Position numbers and translations under genes: made by a program. Below are positions 17,294-26,196 of a stretch of DNA of 64,000 nt, in pieces. The stretch is from an uncultured Agromyces sp. GTDB lineage: Bacteria; Actinomycetota; Actinomycetes; Actinomycetales; Microbacteriaceae. Under the pieces are notes generated by a model. The model saw only the letters and a program-made list of their open reading frames with translations. It was not told the origin of the DNA and did no database searches. The stretch is from positions 38,502 through 102,501 of the forward strand of contig CAJXGN010000010.1 of the NCBI GenBank assembly GCA_913053875.1. The letters are read 5' to 3'. How positions within the stretch are numbered: the stretch's first letter is position 1; each line of letters begins with the position of its first letter.

Positions 17294-18226
17294 ATGACCG
17301 CGACAGCGACGCCCCCGACGGCGAAGTCCACCACACCCCCTCGCCCCGAGGGCAAGCAGAAGCGACGGCCGGCGAAGAGCCCGTACCCGCTCTGGTTCTA
17401 CATCCCGGCCGGCATCCTCTTCACAGTGCTGTTCCTGGTCCCGACGATCTCGTCGTTCTACTTCAGCCTCACCCGGTGGTCGATCTTCGACGTCGAGTTC
17501 ATCGGGTTCGAGAACTACGTGCAGTTCTTCCGCGAGCCGGCGCTCGTGCAGGGCTTCATCAACACCTTCATCTTCGGCTTCATGACCTCCGGCCTGAAGG
17601 TCATCCTGGGCCTCCTGCTCGGCGTGCTGCTCACCTCGAGCGTGATCGGCCGCGGGTACCTGCGCTCGGTCGTCTTCTTCCCCGTGCTGGTCTCGGTGAT
17701 CGGCGTCGGCTTCACGTTCCGCGCCCTGATGGATCCGTTCGACGGCGCGATCAACACCGCGCTGGGCTGGTTCGGCATCGACGGCCCGGGCTGGCTCACC
17801 GACCCCGCGTGGGCGCTCTACTCGGTGGCCCTCGTCGACGTCTGGCGCGGCGTCGGCCTCGCGACCCTCATCTACATCGCCGGCATCGTCGGCATCCCGC
17901 AGGAGTACTACGAGGCGGCCCGCGTCGACGGCGCCAGCGCCTGGCGCAGCTTCTGGCACATCACGCTGCCGCTCTCCTGGCCGGCGACGAGCACCGTCGT
18001 GCTGCTCTCGCTCATCGGCGGCCTCCGCTCGTTCGACCTCATCTGGGCGATGACCAGGGGCGGGCCGGGCTTCACGAGCGACGTGATCGCATCCGTCATC
18101 TACAAGCAGTACCAAGCCGGCTTCTACGGCCTCTCGACCGCGGGCAACGTGATCCTGTTCCTGGTCGTGACCGCCATCGTCGTGCCGCTCAGTATGTGGC
18201 TCCGGAAGAGGGAGGTCGAGCAGTGA
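17294..18226 (+). CDS. sugar ABC transporter permease (MalF-like)
   Basis: This 310-residue inner-membrane protein has a Pro/Lys-rich cytoplasmic N-terminus (about 1-30) followed by six transmembrane helices. It carries the EAA loop that contacts the ATPase, EAARVDGASAWRSFWHITLP near residue 205. TGGAGA precedes the ATG. It forms a heterodimer with the next gene product, whose GTG start overlaps its stop. No ATP-binding gene is present here, so it must use a shared ATPase of the MsmK/MsiK kind encoded elsewhere, as is common for actinobacterial sugar importers. Confidence 0.93.
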   Translation: MTATATPPTAKSTTPPRPEGKQKRRPAKSPYPLWFYIPAGILFTVLFLVPTISSFYFSLTRWSIFDVEFIGFENYVQFFREPALVQGFINTFIFGFMTSGLKVILGLLLGVLLTSSVIGRGYLRSVVFFPVLVSVIGVGFTFRALMDPFDGAINTALGWFGIDGPGWLTDPAWALYSVALVDVWRGVGLATLIYIAGIVGIPQEYYEAARVDGASAWRSFWHITLPLSWPATSTVVLLSLIGGLRSFDLIWAMTRGGPGFTSDVIASVIYKQYQAGFYGLSTAGNVILFLVVTAIVVPLSMWLRKREVEQ

Positions 18227-19128
18227 CCGAGACGCGCGTCGTCACGACCCAGGTCGCCGACGGACAGAAGCCGCTCAAGATCCGGAAGCGCCGCAAGCTC
18301 ACCTGGAAGGCCAAGCTGCAGCGCTACGGCATGGGATCGATCGCGATCCTCGCCTCGATCATCGTCTTCCTGCTGCCGTTCCTGTTCATCCTCTTCACTG
18401 CGGGCAAGGACCGCCAGGAGGCGTCGCTGTTCGCCTTCACCCCGCCGAGCCAGTGGATGCTCTGGGAGAACTTCATCGCGGTGCTCGAGACGCGCAACTA
18501 CATGGTGGTGACGGCGTTCTGGAACTCGATCGTGCTGACCGTGGTCGCCGTCTCGATCATGGTCATCCTCGGGTCGATGGTCGGCTACGTGCTGCAGCGC
18601 CGGAAGTCGCGCTGGAACCCGCTCGTCATGCTGTTCGTGCTCGCCGGCCTCATCATCCCGCCGGCGGTCGTGCCGACGGTCTGGGTCATGCAGTCGCTCG
18701 AGCTGTACGGCACGCTGATCGGCCTGATCCTGATCGAGGTCACCTTCGGACTCGCGTTCACGGTGCTGCTGATCCGGGCGTTCGTCGCCGCGATCCCGAA
18801 GGAGCTCGACGAGGCGGCGATCATCGACGGCGCGGGCTCGATGCGCCTGTTCTTCACCGTCATCTTCCCGCTGCTGCGCGGCGTGATCGTGACCGTGATC
18901 GTGGTGCAGGCCGTCACCGTGTTCAACACGTTCGTGAACGCCCTCTACTTCCTGCCCGGCGAGCCGACCGTGCAGCTGACGCTGTACAACTTCCTCTCGC
19001 AGTCGGGCAACCAGTGGAACCTGCTGTTCATGAACATCCTGATCATCACGATCCCGCCGCTGATCCTCTACATCTTCTTCAACCGGCAGATCGTGGCGGG
19101 CATGACGAGCGGCGCCGTCAAGGGGTGA
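18223..19128 (+). CDS. sugar ABC transporter permease (MalG-like)
   Basis: This 301-residue partner permease has a basic cytoplasmic N-terminus (KIRKRRKLTWKAK) and six membrane helices. Its EAA loop is ELDEAAIIDGAGSMRLFFTV, and the C-terminus ends FFNRQIVAGMTSGAVKG, typical of MalG types. It starts with the GTG that overlaps the previous stop (GTGA). It is the last gene of the transporter operon, 12 bp before the convergent nucleotidyltransferase stop. Confidence 0.93.
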   Translation: MTETRVVTTQVADGQKPLKIRKRRKLTWKAKLQRYGMGSIAILASIIVFLLPFLFILFTAGKDRQEASLFAFTPPSQWMLWENFIAVLETRNYMVVTAFWNSIVLTVVAVSIMVILGSMVGYVLQRRKSRWNPLVMLFVLAGLIIPPAVVPTVWVMQSLELYGTLIGLILIEVTFGLAFTVLLIRAFVAAIPKELDEAAIIDGAGSMRLFFTVIFPLLRGVIVTVIVVQAVTVFNTFVNALYFLPGEPTVQLTLYNFLSQSGNQWNLLFMNILIITIPPLILYIFFNRQIVAGMTSGAVKG

Positions 19129-19140
19129 TGCGCCGATGGC

Positions 19141-19923
19141 TCAGGCGTACTCCGCGGGGAGCGTGCCCCGGAGCCATGCCAGCTCGTTGTCGCGGATGAA
19201 CGTCGAGAGCGTGGACTCGGCCGGCAGCACGTCGCCGGTCCACGCCTCGACGGCCGCGACCAGGCGGGCGGATGCCTCCGGCGCGCCGCTCCCGACCGCC
19301 TCGTGCCACGCGGCGGCCACGTCGCCGGGCACCGGCAGGTCGGCCATCGCGGCCGTCACGTACTTGGGCCCGCGCAGGAACCGTCGCGCCTTCGCGAGGG
19401 CGAGCCGCCCGACGGCGAGCGTCAGGTGGGTCGCCGCGTGCACCCTGAGGAAGTCGTCGCCGAAGGCGACGGCCTGGTCGAGGAAGTAGCCGCCGTGGAT
19501 GCGCACCTGAGCGAGATGGGAGGCCACGCGCCGGTCCCATTCGCCCTCGTCGAGCCGTGTGACCGCCTCGATCGCGCGACCGAGCCCGGGGTCGCGCGAC
19601 CAGGCCACGCGCGCACCCTCGAACGACGCCCGGGTCGGGTCGTCACCGCGACGGGCGGCTTCGGCGAGGTACCACCGGCAGGTGAGCTTCACGTCGACGT
19701 ACCCGCCCGGATAGTCGGCACCCTGGCGCTCGACCCACGCGACGCGGTTGTCGGCGAGCGCGCGGCGGAAGTGGTCGTCGGGCACGACGAGGTAGACGTC
19801 CACGTCGGAGTCCTCGCGCTCGGTGCCCCGCGCGACCGAGCCGACGACGATCACGCCGGTGGCGTCGCCCGCCGCGCGCTGCTCGGCGACGAAGGCGGCG
19901 AGCGCCCGTTCCTGGTGTTCCAT
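19141..19923 (-). CDS. nucleotidyltransferase-fold protein
   Basis: This 260-residue protein has the minimal nucleotidyltransferase signature VVGSVARGTEREDSDVDVY near residues 26-44 (GS, then DxD), and a helical C-terminal half. The family covers aminoglycoside-type adenylyltransferases and MNT-type proteins; no antibiotic-resistance subfamily can be assigned. It sits antisense between the transporter and catabolic halves of the rhamnose locus and shares no promoter with them, so a link to rhamnose is doubtful. Base composition matches its neighbours. Confidence 0.75.
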   Translation of the reverse strand: MEHQERALAAFVAEQRAAGDATGVIVVGSVARGTEREDSDVDVYLVVPDDHFRRALADNRVAWVERQGADYPGGYVDVKLTCRWYLAEAARRGDDPTRASFEGARVAWSRDPGLGRAIEAVTRLDEGEWDRRVASHLAQVRIHGGYFLDQAVAFGDDFLRVHAATHLTLAVGRLALAKARRFLRGPKYVTAAMADLPVPGDVAAAWHEAVGSGAPEASARLVAAVEAWTGDVLPAESTLSTFIRDNELAWLRGTLPAEYA

Positions 19924-19975
19924 GCTGGGCGCTCCTCCGCGTCGAGTGACTCCGGGTCGAGCCTAGCCGCGGGAG

Positions 19976-20017
19976 TTGCGGACGACACGCCGGGGACGCT
20001 ATCGTTGAAACGATTCA
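19976..20017 (+). promoter_or_regulatory. rhaM operon promoter with the best LacI-type operator
   Basis: -35 TTGCGG (19976-19981) and -10 TATCGT (20000-20005) are 18 bp apart. The perfect palindrome TGAAACGATTCA follows directly at 20006-20017, across the start site, as at 15.8 kb. Confidence 0.65.
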
Positions 20018-20045
20018 CCACCGACCACCCGAACGGAGCTCGACG

Positions 20046-20435
20046 ATGAGCAGCAGCACCCCGGCGCCGCGGCGCGTGTGCTTCCAGCTGCAGGTGCACC
20101 CCGATCGCCTCGAGGAGTACACCCGCCGGCACGCGGCCGTCTGGCCCGAGATGCTCCAGGCGATCGCCGACGCCGGCCGCCGCAACTACTCCCTCTTCCT
20201 GCGCCCCGACGGGCTGCTCATCGGCTACTACGAGACCGATGACGACGAGGCCGCGCAGCGCGCGCTGGCCGCCGACCCGCGCACCGCGGCGTGGGAGGCG
20301 GAGATGGCCCCGTTCTTCGTCGCCCTCGACGGCGCGCGTCCCGACCAGGGCGCCCCCCAGCTGACCGAGGTCTTCCACCTGGAGGACCAACTCGCCGCGC
20401 TCGACGCCGAGCCCGGCCCGACCCCGCCGGACTGA
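20046..20435 (+). CDS. rhaM: L-rhamnose mutarotase
   Basis: This 129-residue dimeric ferredoxin-like protein interconverts alpha and beta L-rhamnopyranose, supplying the anomer used by the isomerase. Hallmarks are FQLQVHPDRLEEY, HAAVWPEML with the catalytic His, NYSLFLRPDG, and GYYETDD. It has about 25 extra C-terminal residues compared with the enterobacterial protein (104 aa), rich in Pro and acidic residues. CGGAG precedes the ATG. It is the first gene of the rha catabolic operon. Confidence 0.92.
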   Translation: MSSSTPAPRRVCFQLQVHPDRLEEYTRRHAAVWPEMLQAIADAGRRNYSLFLRPDGLLIGYYETDDDEAAQRALAADPRTAAWEAEMAPFFVALDGARPDQGAPQLTEVFHLEDQLAALDAEPGPTPPD

Positions 20436-20464
20436 ACCGGCACCGACACAGAAAGCGACGACCA

Positions 20465-21631
20465 GTGAGCATCCTGACGCCAGACATCCAGGCCGAACTC
20501 GCCAAGCAGGCCATCGAGCTGCCCAGCTGGGCCTTCGGCAACTCGGGCACCCGCTTCAAGGTGTTCGGCACGCCCGGCACCCCACGCGACCCCTACGAGA
20601 AGATCGCCGACGCCGCGCAGGTCAATAAGTACACCGCGCTCTCCCCGTCGGTGGCCCTGCACATCCCGTGGGACAAGGTCGACTCCTACGACGACCTCCG
20701 GAAGTACGCGGAGGACCTCGGCGTCTCGCTCGGCACCATCAACTCGAACACGTTCCAGGACGACGACTACAAGTTCGGCGCCCTGACCCACGAGGACGCG
20801 GGCATCCGCCAGAAGGCGATCGACCACCACCTCGAGTGCATCGACATCATGGACCAGACCGGGTCGCGCGACCTCAAGATCTGGCTCGCCGAGGGCTCGA
20901 ACTACCCGGGCCAGACCGACATGCGCGGCCGTCAGGACCGCCTGAACGACTCGCTCCGCACCATCTACGAGCGCATCGGCGACGAGCAGCGCCTCGTGCT
21001 CGAGTACAAGTTCTTCGAGCCGTCGTTCTACCACACCGATGTCCCCGACTGGGGTACGAGCTACGCCCAGGTCGCCTCGCTCGGCGACAAGGCGATGGTC
21101 TGCCTCGACACCGGCCACCACGCGCCCGGCACGAACATCGAGTTCATCGTCATGCAGCTGCTGCGCCTCGGCAAGCTCGGCTCGTTCGACTTCAACTCGC
21201 GCTTCTACGCCGACGACGACCTGATCGTCGGCGCCGCCGACCCGTTCCAGCTGTTCCGCATCATCGTCGAGGTCATCCGCGGCGGCGGCTACGGCGACCC
21301 CGACGTGGCGTTCATGCTCGACCAGTGCCACAACGTCGAGGACAAGGTCCCCGGCCAGATCCGCTCGGTGCTGAACGTGCAGGAGATGACCGCGCGCGCG
21401 CTGCTCATCGACCACGACGCGCTGCGTGCCGCGCAGGTCGCGGGCGACGTGCTCGCCGCGAACGCCATCTTCATGGACGCGTTCTACACCGACGTGCGCC
21501 CCGCCCTCGCCGAGTGGCGCGAGAGCCGTGGCCTTCCCGCCGACCCGATGGCGGCGTTCGCCGAGTCGGGCTACCTCGCGAAGATCGCCGAGGAGCGCGT
21601 CGGCGGCGTGCAGGCCGGCTGGGGCGCCTGA
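20465..21631 (+). CDS. rhaI: L-rhamnose isomerase (RhaI type)
   Basis: This 388-residue TIM-barrel isomerase of the Gram-positive/Pseudomonas stutzeri RhaI type converts L-rhamnose to L-rhamnulose. Metal and substrate residues lie in KIWLAEGSNYPGQ, LEYKFFEPSFYHTD, CLDTGHHAPGTN and FDFNSRFYADDDL. The start is a GTG at 20465, where homology begins (SILTPDIQAEL). Its ribosome site (AGAAAG) is weak, so coupling to rhaM 29 bp upstream may help. A hairpin follows at 21731-21768. Confidence 0.95.
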   Translation: MSILTPDIQAELAKQAIELPSWAFGNSGTRFKVFGTPGTPRDPYEKIADAAQVNKYTALSPSVALHIPWDKVDSYDDLRKYAEDLGVSLGTINSNTFQDDDYKFGALTHEDAGIRQKAIDHHLECIDIMDQTGSRDLKIWLAEGSNYPGQTDMRGRQDRLNDSLRTIYERIGDEQRLVLEYKFFEPSFYHTDVPDWGTSYAQVASLGDKAMVCLDTGHHAPGTNIEFIVMQLLRLGKLGSFDFNSRFYADDDLIVGAADPFQLFRIIVEVIRGGGYGDPDVAFMLDQCHNVEDKVPGQIRSVLNVQEMTARALLIDHDALRAAQVAGDVLAANAIFMDAFYTDVRPALAEWRESRGLPADPMAAFAESGYLAKIAEERVGGVQAGWGA

Positions 21632-21730
21632 CATGACGCTCGCCGTCCGCGCCGGTGCGCGAACCGTGGTCTCCCGGGGGGACGACCACGACTCGCGCAC
21701 CATCGGCGCGCGCGGCGAGCGCACCCGACT

Positions 21731-21768
21731 TCCCGCGGCGCGTTGCGTGGTGGTGGCGCGCCGCGGGA
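21731..21768 (+). terminator. 12-bp hairpin after rhaI
   Basis: Positions 21731-21742 and 21757-21768 are exact reverse complements with a 14-nt loop and no T-tract. It lies in the 165-bp gap between rhaI and the esterase gene and probably lowers expression of the downstream genes. A smaller 7-bp inverted repeat lies at 21665-21690. Confidence 0.5.
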
Positions 21769-21796
21769 TCCTCTTCACGAGCTTCCGGGGGGAACG

Positions 21797-22717
21797 ATGG
21801 GGCGCCAGGGCATGAGCATTGCGCACCTGCTCCGCGTCTACGAGGCGACGGATGCCTCGGGCGAGCCGCGTACCGACCGCACGCTGCTCGTGTGGGCGCA
21901 CGGCGGCGCGTTCGCGTTCGGCGACCTCGACATGCCCGAGGCCGACTGGGTGGCATCGCGCTTCGCCGACCTCGACGTGCCGGTCGTCTCGGTCGACTAC
22001 CGGCTCGCGGGCCCCGGCACGACGTTCCCCGCCGCATCCGACGACGTGCTCGTCGCCTGGCGCTGGGCCGTCGCGAACGCCGACCGACTCGGCGCGAGCC
22101 GTATCGTGATCGGCGGTGCGAGTGCGGGAGCGAACATCGTGACCGGCGCGGTGCTGCGCATGCTCGCCGCCTCCACCGGGGGCGTCCGCGAGCGGATGCC
22201 CGACGCGGTGTTCCTCGCCTACCCGACGCTGCACGCGGTGCAGCCCGCCCCGGGCGCCGACCTGCGCGCAGCGCTCGATGCGCACCCCGAGGCCGACCGC
22301 TTCGGCCCCGCCGCGGTGCTCGAGATGTACGAGCGCTACCTCGGCGGCCCCGTCGACGGCGCACCCGTCGCCGCGATCCCCGGCACCGCGACCCGCGATG
22401 CGCTGGCCGGGTTCCCGCCGACCCTCATCGTCAACGACGACCTCGACGAGCTGCGCGTCTCGGGCGAGGCGTTCGCCGCCATGCTCGACGACGCCGGCGT
22501 CGACGTCACCTGCGAGACCGAGCCCGACGTCGACCACGGGCACCTCAACCGACCCGAGCACCCCGCCGCCGCGCGCACCGTCGCGCGCGTCGCCGCGTGG
22601 TTCGACGACCTCGCCGCCGGGGTGCGCGAGCCCTCGGCCGGCGCCGCCCCCGAGGCATCCGCCCCACCCCAGATCCCCACCAGCAACCCGACCGAACCGA
22701 CCCCGACGCTCACGTAA
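21797..22717 (+). CDS. alpha/beta hydrolase of the hormone-sensitive-lipase type
   Basis: This 306-residue esterase has the HSL-family oxyanion motif AHGGAFAFGD, the nucleophile elbow GGASAGANI, an Asp in DDLDELRVSG and the His in DVDHGHLN. The last 40 residues are Pro/Ala/Thr-rich and probably disordered. The ATG at 21797 has GGGGGGAA upstream; a second ATG at 21812 is possible. It lies in the rha operon 12 bp before rhaD, suggesting that it hydrolyses an ester or lactone met during rhamnoside use. Confidence 0.8.
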   Translation: MGRQGMSIAHLLRVYEATDASGEPRTDRTLLVWAHGGAFAFGDLDMPEADWVASRFADLDVPVVSVDYRLAGPGTTFPAASDDVLVAWRWAVANADRLGASRIVIGGASAGANIVTGAVLRMLAASTGGVRERMPDAVFLAYPTLHAVQPAPGADLRAALDAHPEADRFGPAAVLEMYERYLGGPVDGAPVAAIPGTATRDALAGFPPTLIVNDDLDELRVSGEAFAAMLDDAGVDVTCETEPDVDHGHLNRPEHPAAARTVARVAAWFDDLAAGVREPSAGAAPEASAPPQIPTSNPTEPTPTLT

Positions 22718-22729
22718 GGAGCCACCCAG

Positions 22730-24766
22730 ATGACGAACCCCGCAGCCGCCGACCTCATCACGCGGTCGAACCGCCTCGGCGCCGACCCCAAGAACACGAA
22801 CTATGCCGGCGGCAACACCTCGGCCAAGGGCACCGAGACCGACCCGGTCACGGGCGAGCCCGTCGAGCTGCTCTGGGTCAAGGGCTCGGGCGGCGACCTC
22901 GGCACGCTCACGGAGCAGGGCCTCGCGGTGCTGCGCATGGACCGCATGCGCGCGCTCGTCGACGTCTACCCGGGCGTCGACCGCGAGGACGAGATGGTCG
23001 CCGCGTTCGACTACGCGCTGCACGGCAAGGGCGGCGCGGCCCCCTCGATCGACACGGCCATGCACGGCCTCGTCGACGCGGCGCACGTCGACCACCTGCA
23101 CCCCGACTCGGGCATCGCGATCGCGACGGCGAAGGACGGCAAGCGCCTCACCAAGAAGATCTTCGGCGACAAGGTCGTGTGGGTGCCGTGGCGACGCCCC
23201 GGCTTCCAGCTCGGGCTGGACATCGCCGAGATCAAGGCGAAGAACCCGCAGGCGGTCGGCTGCATCCTCGGCGGCCACGGCATCACCGCCTGGGGCGACA
23301 CCAGCGAGGAGACCGAGCAGAACTCGCTCTGGATCATCGACACGGCCGCCGAGTACATCGCCGCCAACGGCAAGAAGGAGCCGTTCGGCAAGGCCCGCAA
23401 GAAGTTCGCCCCCCTCGACGAGGCCGAGCGCCGCGCGAAGGCCGCCGCACTCGCCCCGACCATCCGCGGGCTCGCCAGCCACGACAAGCCCATGGTGGGC
23501 CACTTCACCGACTCGCCCGAGGTGCTCGAGTTCCTCGCGTCGGCCAACGCCCCCAAGCTCGCCGAGCTCGGCACGAGCTGCCCCGACCACTTCCTGCGCA
23601 CCAAGGTCAAGCCGATGCTGCTCGACCTGCCGTCGAACGCCACGGTCGAGCAGTCGATCGAGCGCCTGAAGGAGCTGCACGAGTCCTACCGCGCCGACTA
23701 CACCGCGTACTACGAGAAGCACGCCGACGCCGACAGCCCCGCGATCCGCGGCGCCGACCCGCTCATCGTGCTCGTGCCCGGCGTCGGCATGTTCAGCTAC
23801 GGCGCGAACAAGCAGACCGCGCGCGTCGCCGGTGAGTTCTACGTCAACGCCATCAACGTGATGCGCGGCGCCGAGGCGCTCTCGACCTACTCCCCCATCT
23901 CCGACGCGGAGAAGTTCCGCATCGAGTACTGGGCGCTCGAGGAGGCGAAGCTCCAGCGCATGCCGAAGCCCAAGACCCACCAGGGCCGCATCGCGTTCGT
24001 CACCGGCGCCGCCTCGGGCATCGGCAAGGCCATCGCGACCCGGCTCGCCGCCGAGGGCGCGTGCGTGGTCGTCGCCGACCTCGACCTCGAGAAGGCGCAG
24101 GCCGTCGCCGCCGAGCTCGGCGGCACCGACGTCGCCATCGGCGTGGCCGCGAACGTCGCCGACGCCGAGGGCGTGCAGGCCGCGATCGACGCGACCGTGC
24201 TCGCGTTCGGCGGCATCGACCTGGTCGTGAACAACGCCGGCCTGTCGCTGTCGAAGCCGCTGCTCGAGACCACCGAGAAGGACTGGGACCTCCAGCACGA
24301 CGTGATGGCGAAGGGCTCGTTCCTCGTCTCGAAGGCCGCCGCCAAGGCGCTCATCGAGCAGGAGATGGGCGGCGACATCGTCTACATCTCGTCGAAGAAC
24401 TCGGTCTTCGCCGGCCCGAACAACATCGCCTACTCGGCGACCAAGGCGGACCAGGCGCACCAGGTGCGACTGCTCGCGGTCGAGCTCGGCGAGTACGGCG
24501 TGCGCGTCAACGGCATCAACCCCGACGGCGTCGTGCGCGGCTCGGGCATCTTCGCCGCCGGCTGGGGCGCCAACCGCGCCAAGACCTACGGCGTCGAGGA
24601 GAAGGACCTGGGCAAGTTCTACGCCCAGCGCACCATCCTGAAGCGCGAGGTGGTGCCCGAGAACGTCGCCGACGCGGTGTTCGTGCTCACCGGACCCGAG
24701 CTCAGCCGCACCACGGGCCTGCACGTACCGGTCGACTCCGGCGTCGCCGCCGCGTTCATCCGATGA
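22730..24766 (+). CDS. rhaD: bifunctional rhamnulose-1-phosphate aldolase / lactaldehyde dehydrogenase
   Basis: This 678-residue fusion has a class II aldolase half (about 1-400) with zinc ligands in HVDHLHP (119-125) and GGHG, and an SDR half (about 418-678) with TGAASGIG (425-432) and the YSATK catalytic pair (Y568, K572). The aldolase cleaves L-rhamnulose 1-phosphate to DHAP and L-lactaldehyde. The dehydrogenase half oxidises lactaldehyde to L-lactate with NAD. AAGGAG precedes the ATG. Its stop overlaps the rhaB start as ATGA. The L-lactate made could be oxidised by LldD at 31660-33180. Confidence 0.95.
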   Translation: MTNPAAADLITRSNRLGADPKNTNYAGGNTSAKGTETDPVTGEPVELLWVKGSGGDLGTLTEQGLAVLRMDRMRALVDVYPGVDREDEMVAAFDYALHGKGGAAPSIDTAMHGLVDAAHVDHLHPDSGIAIATAKDGKRLTKKIFGDKVVWVPWRRPGFQLGLDIAEIKAKNPQAVGCILGGHGITAWGDTSEETEQNSLWIIDTAAEYIAANGKKEPFGKARKKFAPLDEAERRAKAAALAPTIRGLASHDKPMVGHFTDSPEVLEFLASANAPKLAELGTSCPDHFLRTKVKPMLLDLPSNATVEQSIERLKELHESYRADYTAYYEKHADADSPAIRGADPLIVLVPGVGMFSYGANKQTARVAGEFYVNAINVMRGAEALSTYSPISDAEKFRIEYWALEEAKLQRMPKPKTHQGRIAFVTGAASGIGKAIATRLAAEGACVVVADLDLEKAQAVAAELGGTDVAIGVAANVADAEGVQAAIDATVLAFGGIDLVVNNAGLSLSKPLLETTEKDWDLQHDVMAKGSFLVSKAAAKALIEQEMGGDIVYISSKNSVFAGPNNIAYSATKADQAHQVRLLAVELGEYGVRVNGINPDGVVRGSGIFAAGWGANRAKTYGVEEKDLGKFYAQRTILKREVVPENVADAVFVLTGPELSRTTGLHVPVDSGVAAAFIR

Positions 24767-26196
24767 GCTCGTCGACCCCCACGGGCCACGTCGCCGCGAT
24801 CGACCTCGGTGCGACCAGCGGGCGGGTGATGCTCGGCTCGGTCGGGCCGAACTCGCTCGAGCTGCACGCGGTCGGCCGGTTCCCGAACCAGCCCGTGCGC
24901 ACCATCAACGGGCTGCACTGGGACCTGCTGGCGCTCTACCGCGGCGCGGTCGACGGGCTGCGCGCGGCCGTCGCCGAGGCGCCCGACGTGGCGAGCATCG
25001 GCGTGGACTCGTGGGCGGTCGACTACGCGCTGCTGCGCGACGGGCGGATGCTCGGCACCCCGTTCCACTACCGCGACGAGCGCACGGCCGCGGGCGTGGA
25101 GTCGGTGCACGCCGTCACGCCGTTCGAGGCGCTCTACCGCCGCAACGGCCTGCAGTTCCTGCCGTTCAACACGGTCTACCAGCTCGCCGCCGAGCGCGAC
25201 GGCGGGCTGCTGTCGCTGGCCGACCAGATGCTGCTCGTGCCCGACCTCATCGCGTACTTCCTCACCGGCGAGGCGGTGGCCGAGCGCACGAACGCCTCGA
25301 CCACGGGCCTCGTCGACGTGATCACGCACGCGTGGGACGTCGAGCTCGCCGAACGGCTGCAGCTGCCGGCATCCGTGCTGCCCCGCCTCGTCGACCCCGG
25401 CGAGCGCATCGGGTCGACCCTCGGCTACGTGAACGATGGCATCGGCGCGTCATCGCCGATCGACGTCGTCGCGGTCGGCTCGCACGACACGGCCTCCGCC
25501 GTGGTCGCGGTGCCCATGCGGGCCGAGACCGCCGCGTACATCTCGTGCGGCACCTGGGGGCTGGTCGGCCTCGAGCTCGAGCAGCCGGTACTGACGGATG
25601 CCGCGCGGCAGGCGAACTTCACCAACGAGGGCGGCGTCGACTCGCGCGTGCGCTTCCTGCACAACGTGATGGGGCTGTGGCTGCTGAGCGAGTCGATCCG
25701 GGAGTGGGAGCGTTCGGGCGAGACCGTGGAGCTGGCGGACCTGCTCGCCGCGGCGGCATCCGTCACCGCACCCGTCGCCGTGTTCGACGCGAACGACCCG
25801 CGCTTCATGGCCCCGGGCGACATGCCCGCGCGCATCGCCGAGTGGTGCCGCGAGCACGATCAGCCGGTGCCGTCGACGCAGGCCGAGTTCGCGCGCAGCA
25901 TCATCGAGAGCCTCGCCGAGGCGTTCGGCGAAGCAGTGCGCACGGCGGCCGAGCTGTCGGGCCGCACGGTTGAGACCATCCACATGGTCGGCGGCGGCGC
26001 GCTCAACGAGCTGCTCTGCCAGCGCACGGCCGACCGCGCGGGGCTGCCCGTGCTCGCCGGCCCGGTCGAGGCGACCGCGATCGGCAACGTGCTCGTGCAG
26101 GCGCGCGCCCAGGGCTTCGCGGGCGGCGACCTCGAGTCGCTGCGTGACCTCGTCGCCACGGCGTTCGCGCCGCGCCGCTACGATCCCAAGGCATGA
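24763..26196 (+). CDS. rhaB: L-rhamnulokinase
   Basis: This 477-residue FGGY-family kinase phosphorylates L-rhamnulose at O1. It has the N-terminal phosphate loop AIDLGATSGRVML, SIGVDSWAVDYALL, the catalytic region SHDTASAV, and the C-terminal ATP site MVGGGALNELLCQRTAD. It overlaps rhaD by 4 bp upstream and the serine-hydrolase gene by 4 bp downstream, so the three are translationally coupled. Confidence 0.95.
   Translation: MSSSTPTGHVAAIDLGATSGRVMLGSVGPNSLELHAVGRFPNQPVRTINGLHWDLLALYRGAVDGLRAAVAEAPDVASIGVDSWAVDYALLRDGRMLGTPFHYRDERTAAGVESVHAVTPFEALYRRNGLQFLPFNTVYQLAAERDGGLLSLADQMLLVPDLIAYFLTGEAVAERTNASTTGLVDVITHAWDVELAERLQLPASVLPRLVDPGERIGSTLGYVNDGIGASSPIDVVAVGSHDTASAVVAVPMRAETAAYISCGTWGLVGLELEQPVLTDAARQANFTNEGGVDSRVRFLHNVMGLWLLSESIREWERSGETVELADLLAAAASVTAPVAVFDANDPRFMAPGDMPARIAEWCREHDQPVPSTQAEFARSIIESLAEAFGEAVRTAAELSGRTVETIHMVGGGALNELLCQRTADRAGLPVLAGPVEATAIGNVLVQARAQGFAGGDLESLRDLVATAFAPRRYDPKA

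Noticed and set aside
21633..21815. 60-codon frame between rhaI and the esterase
   Set aside because: It contains the hairpin at 21731-21768, has no usable ribosome site and overlaps the esterase start.
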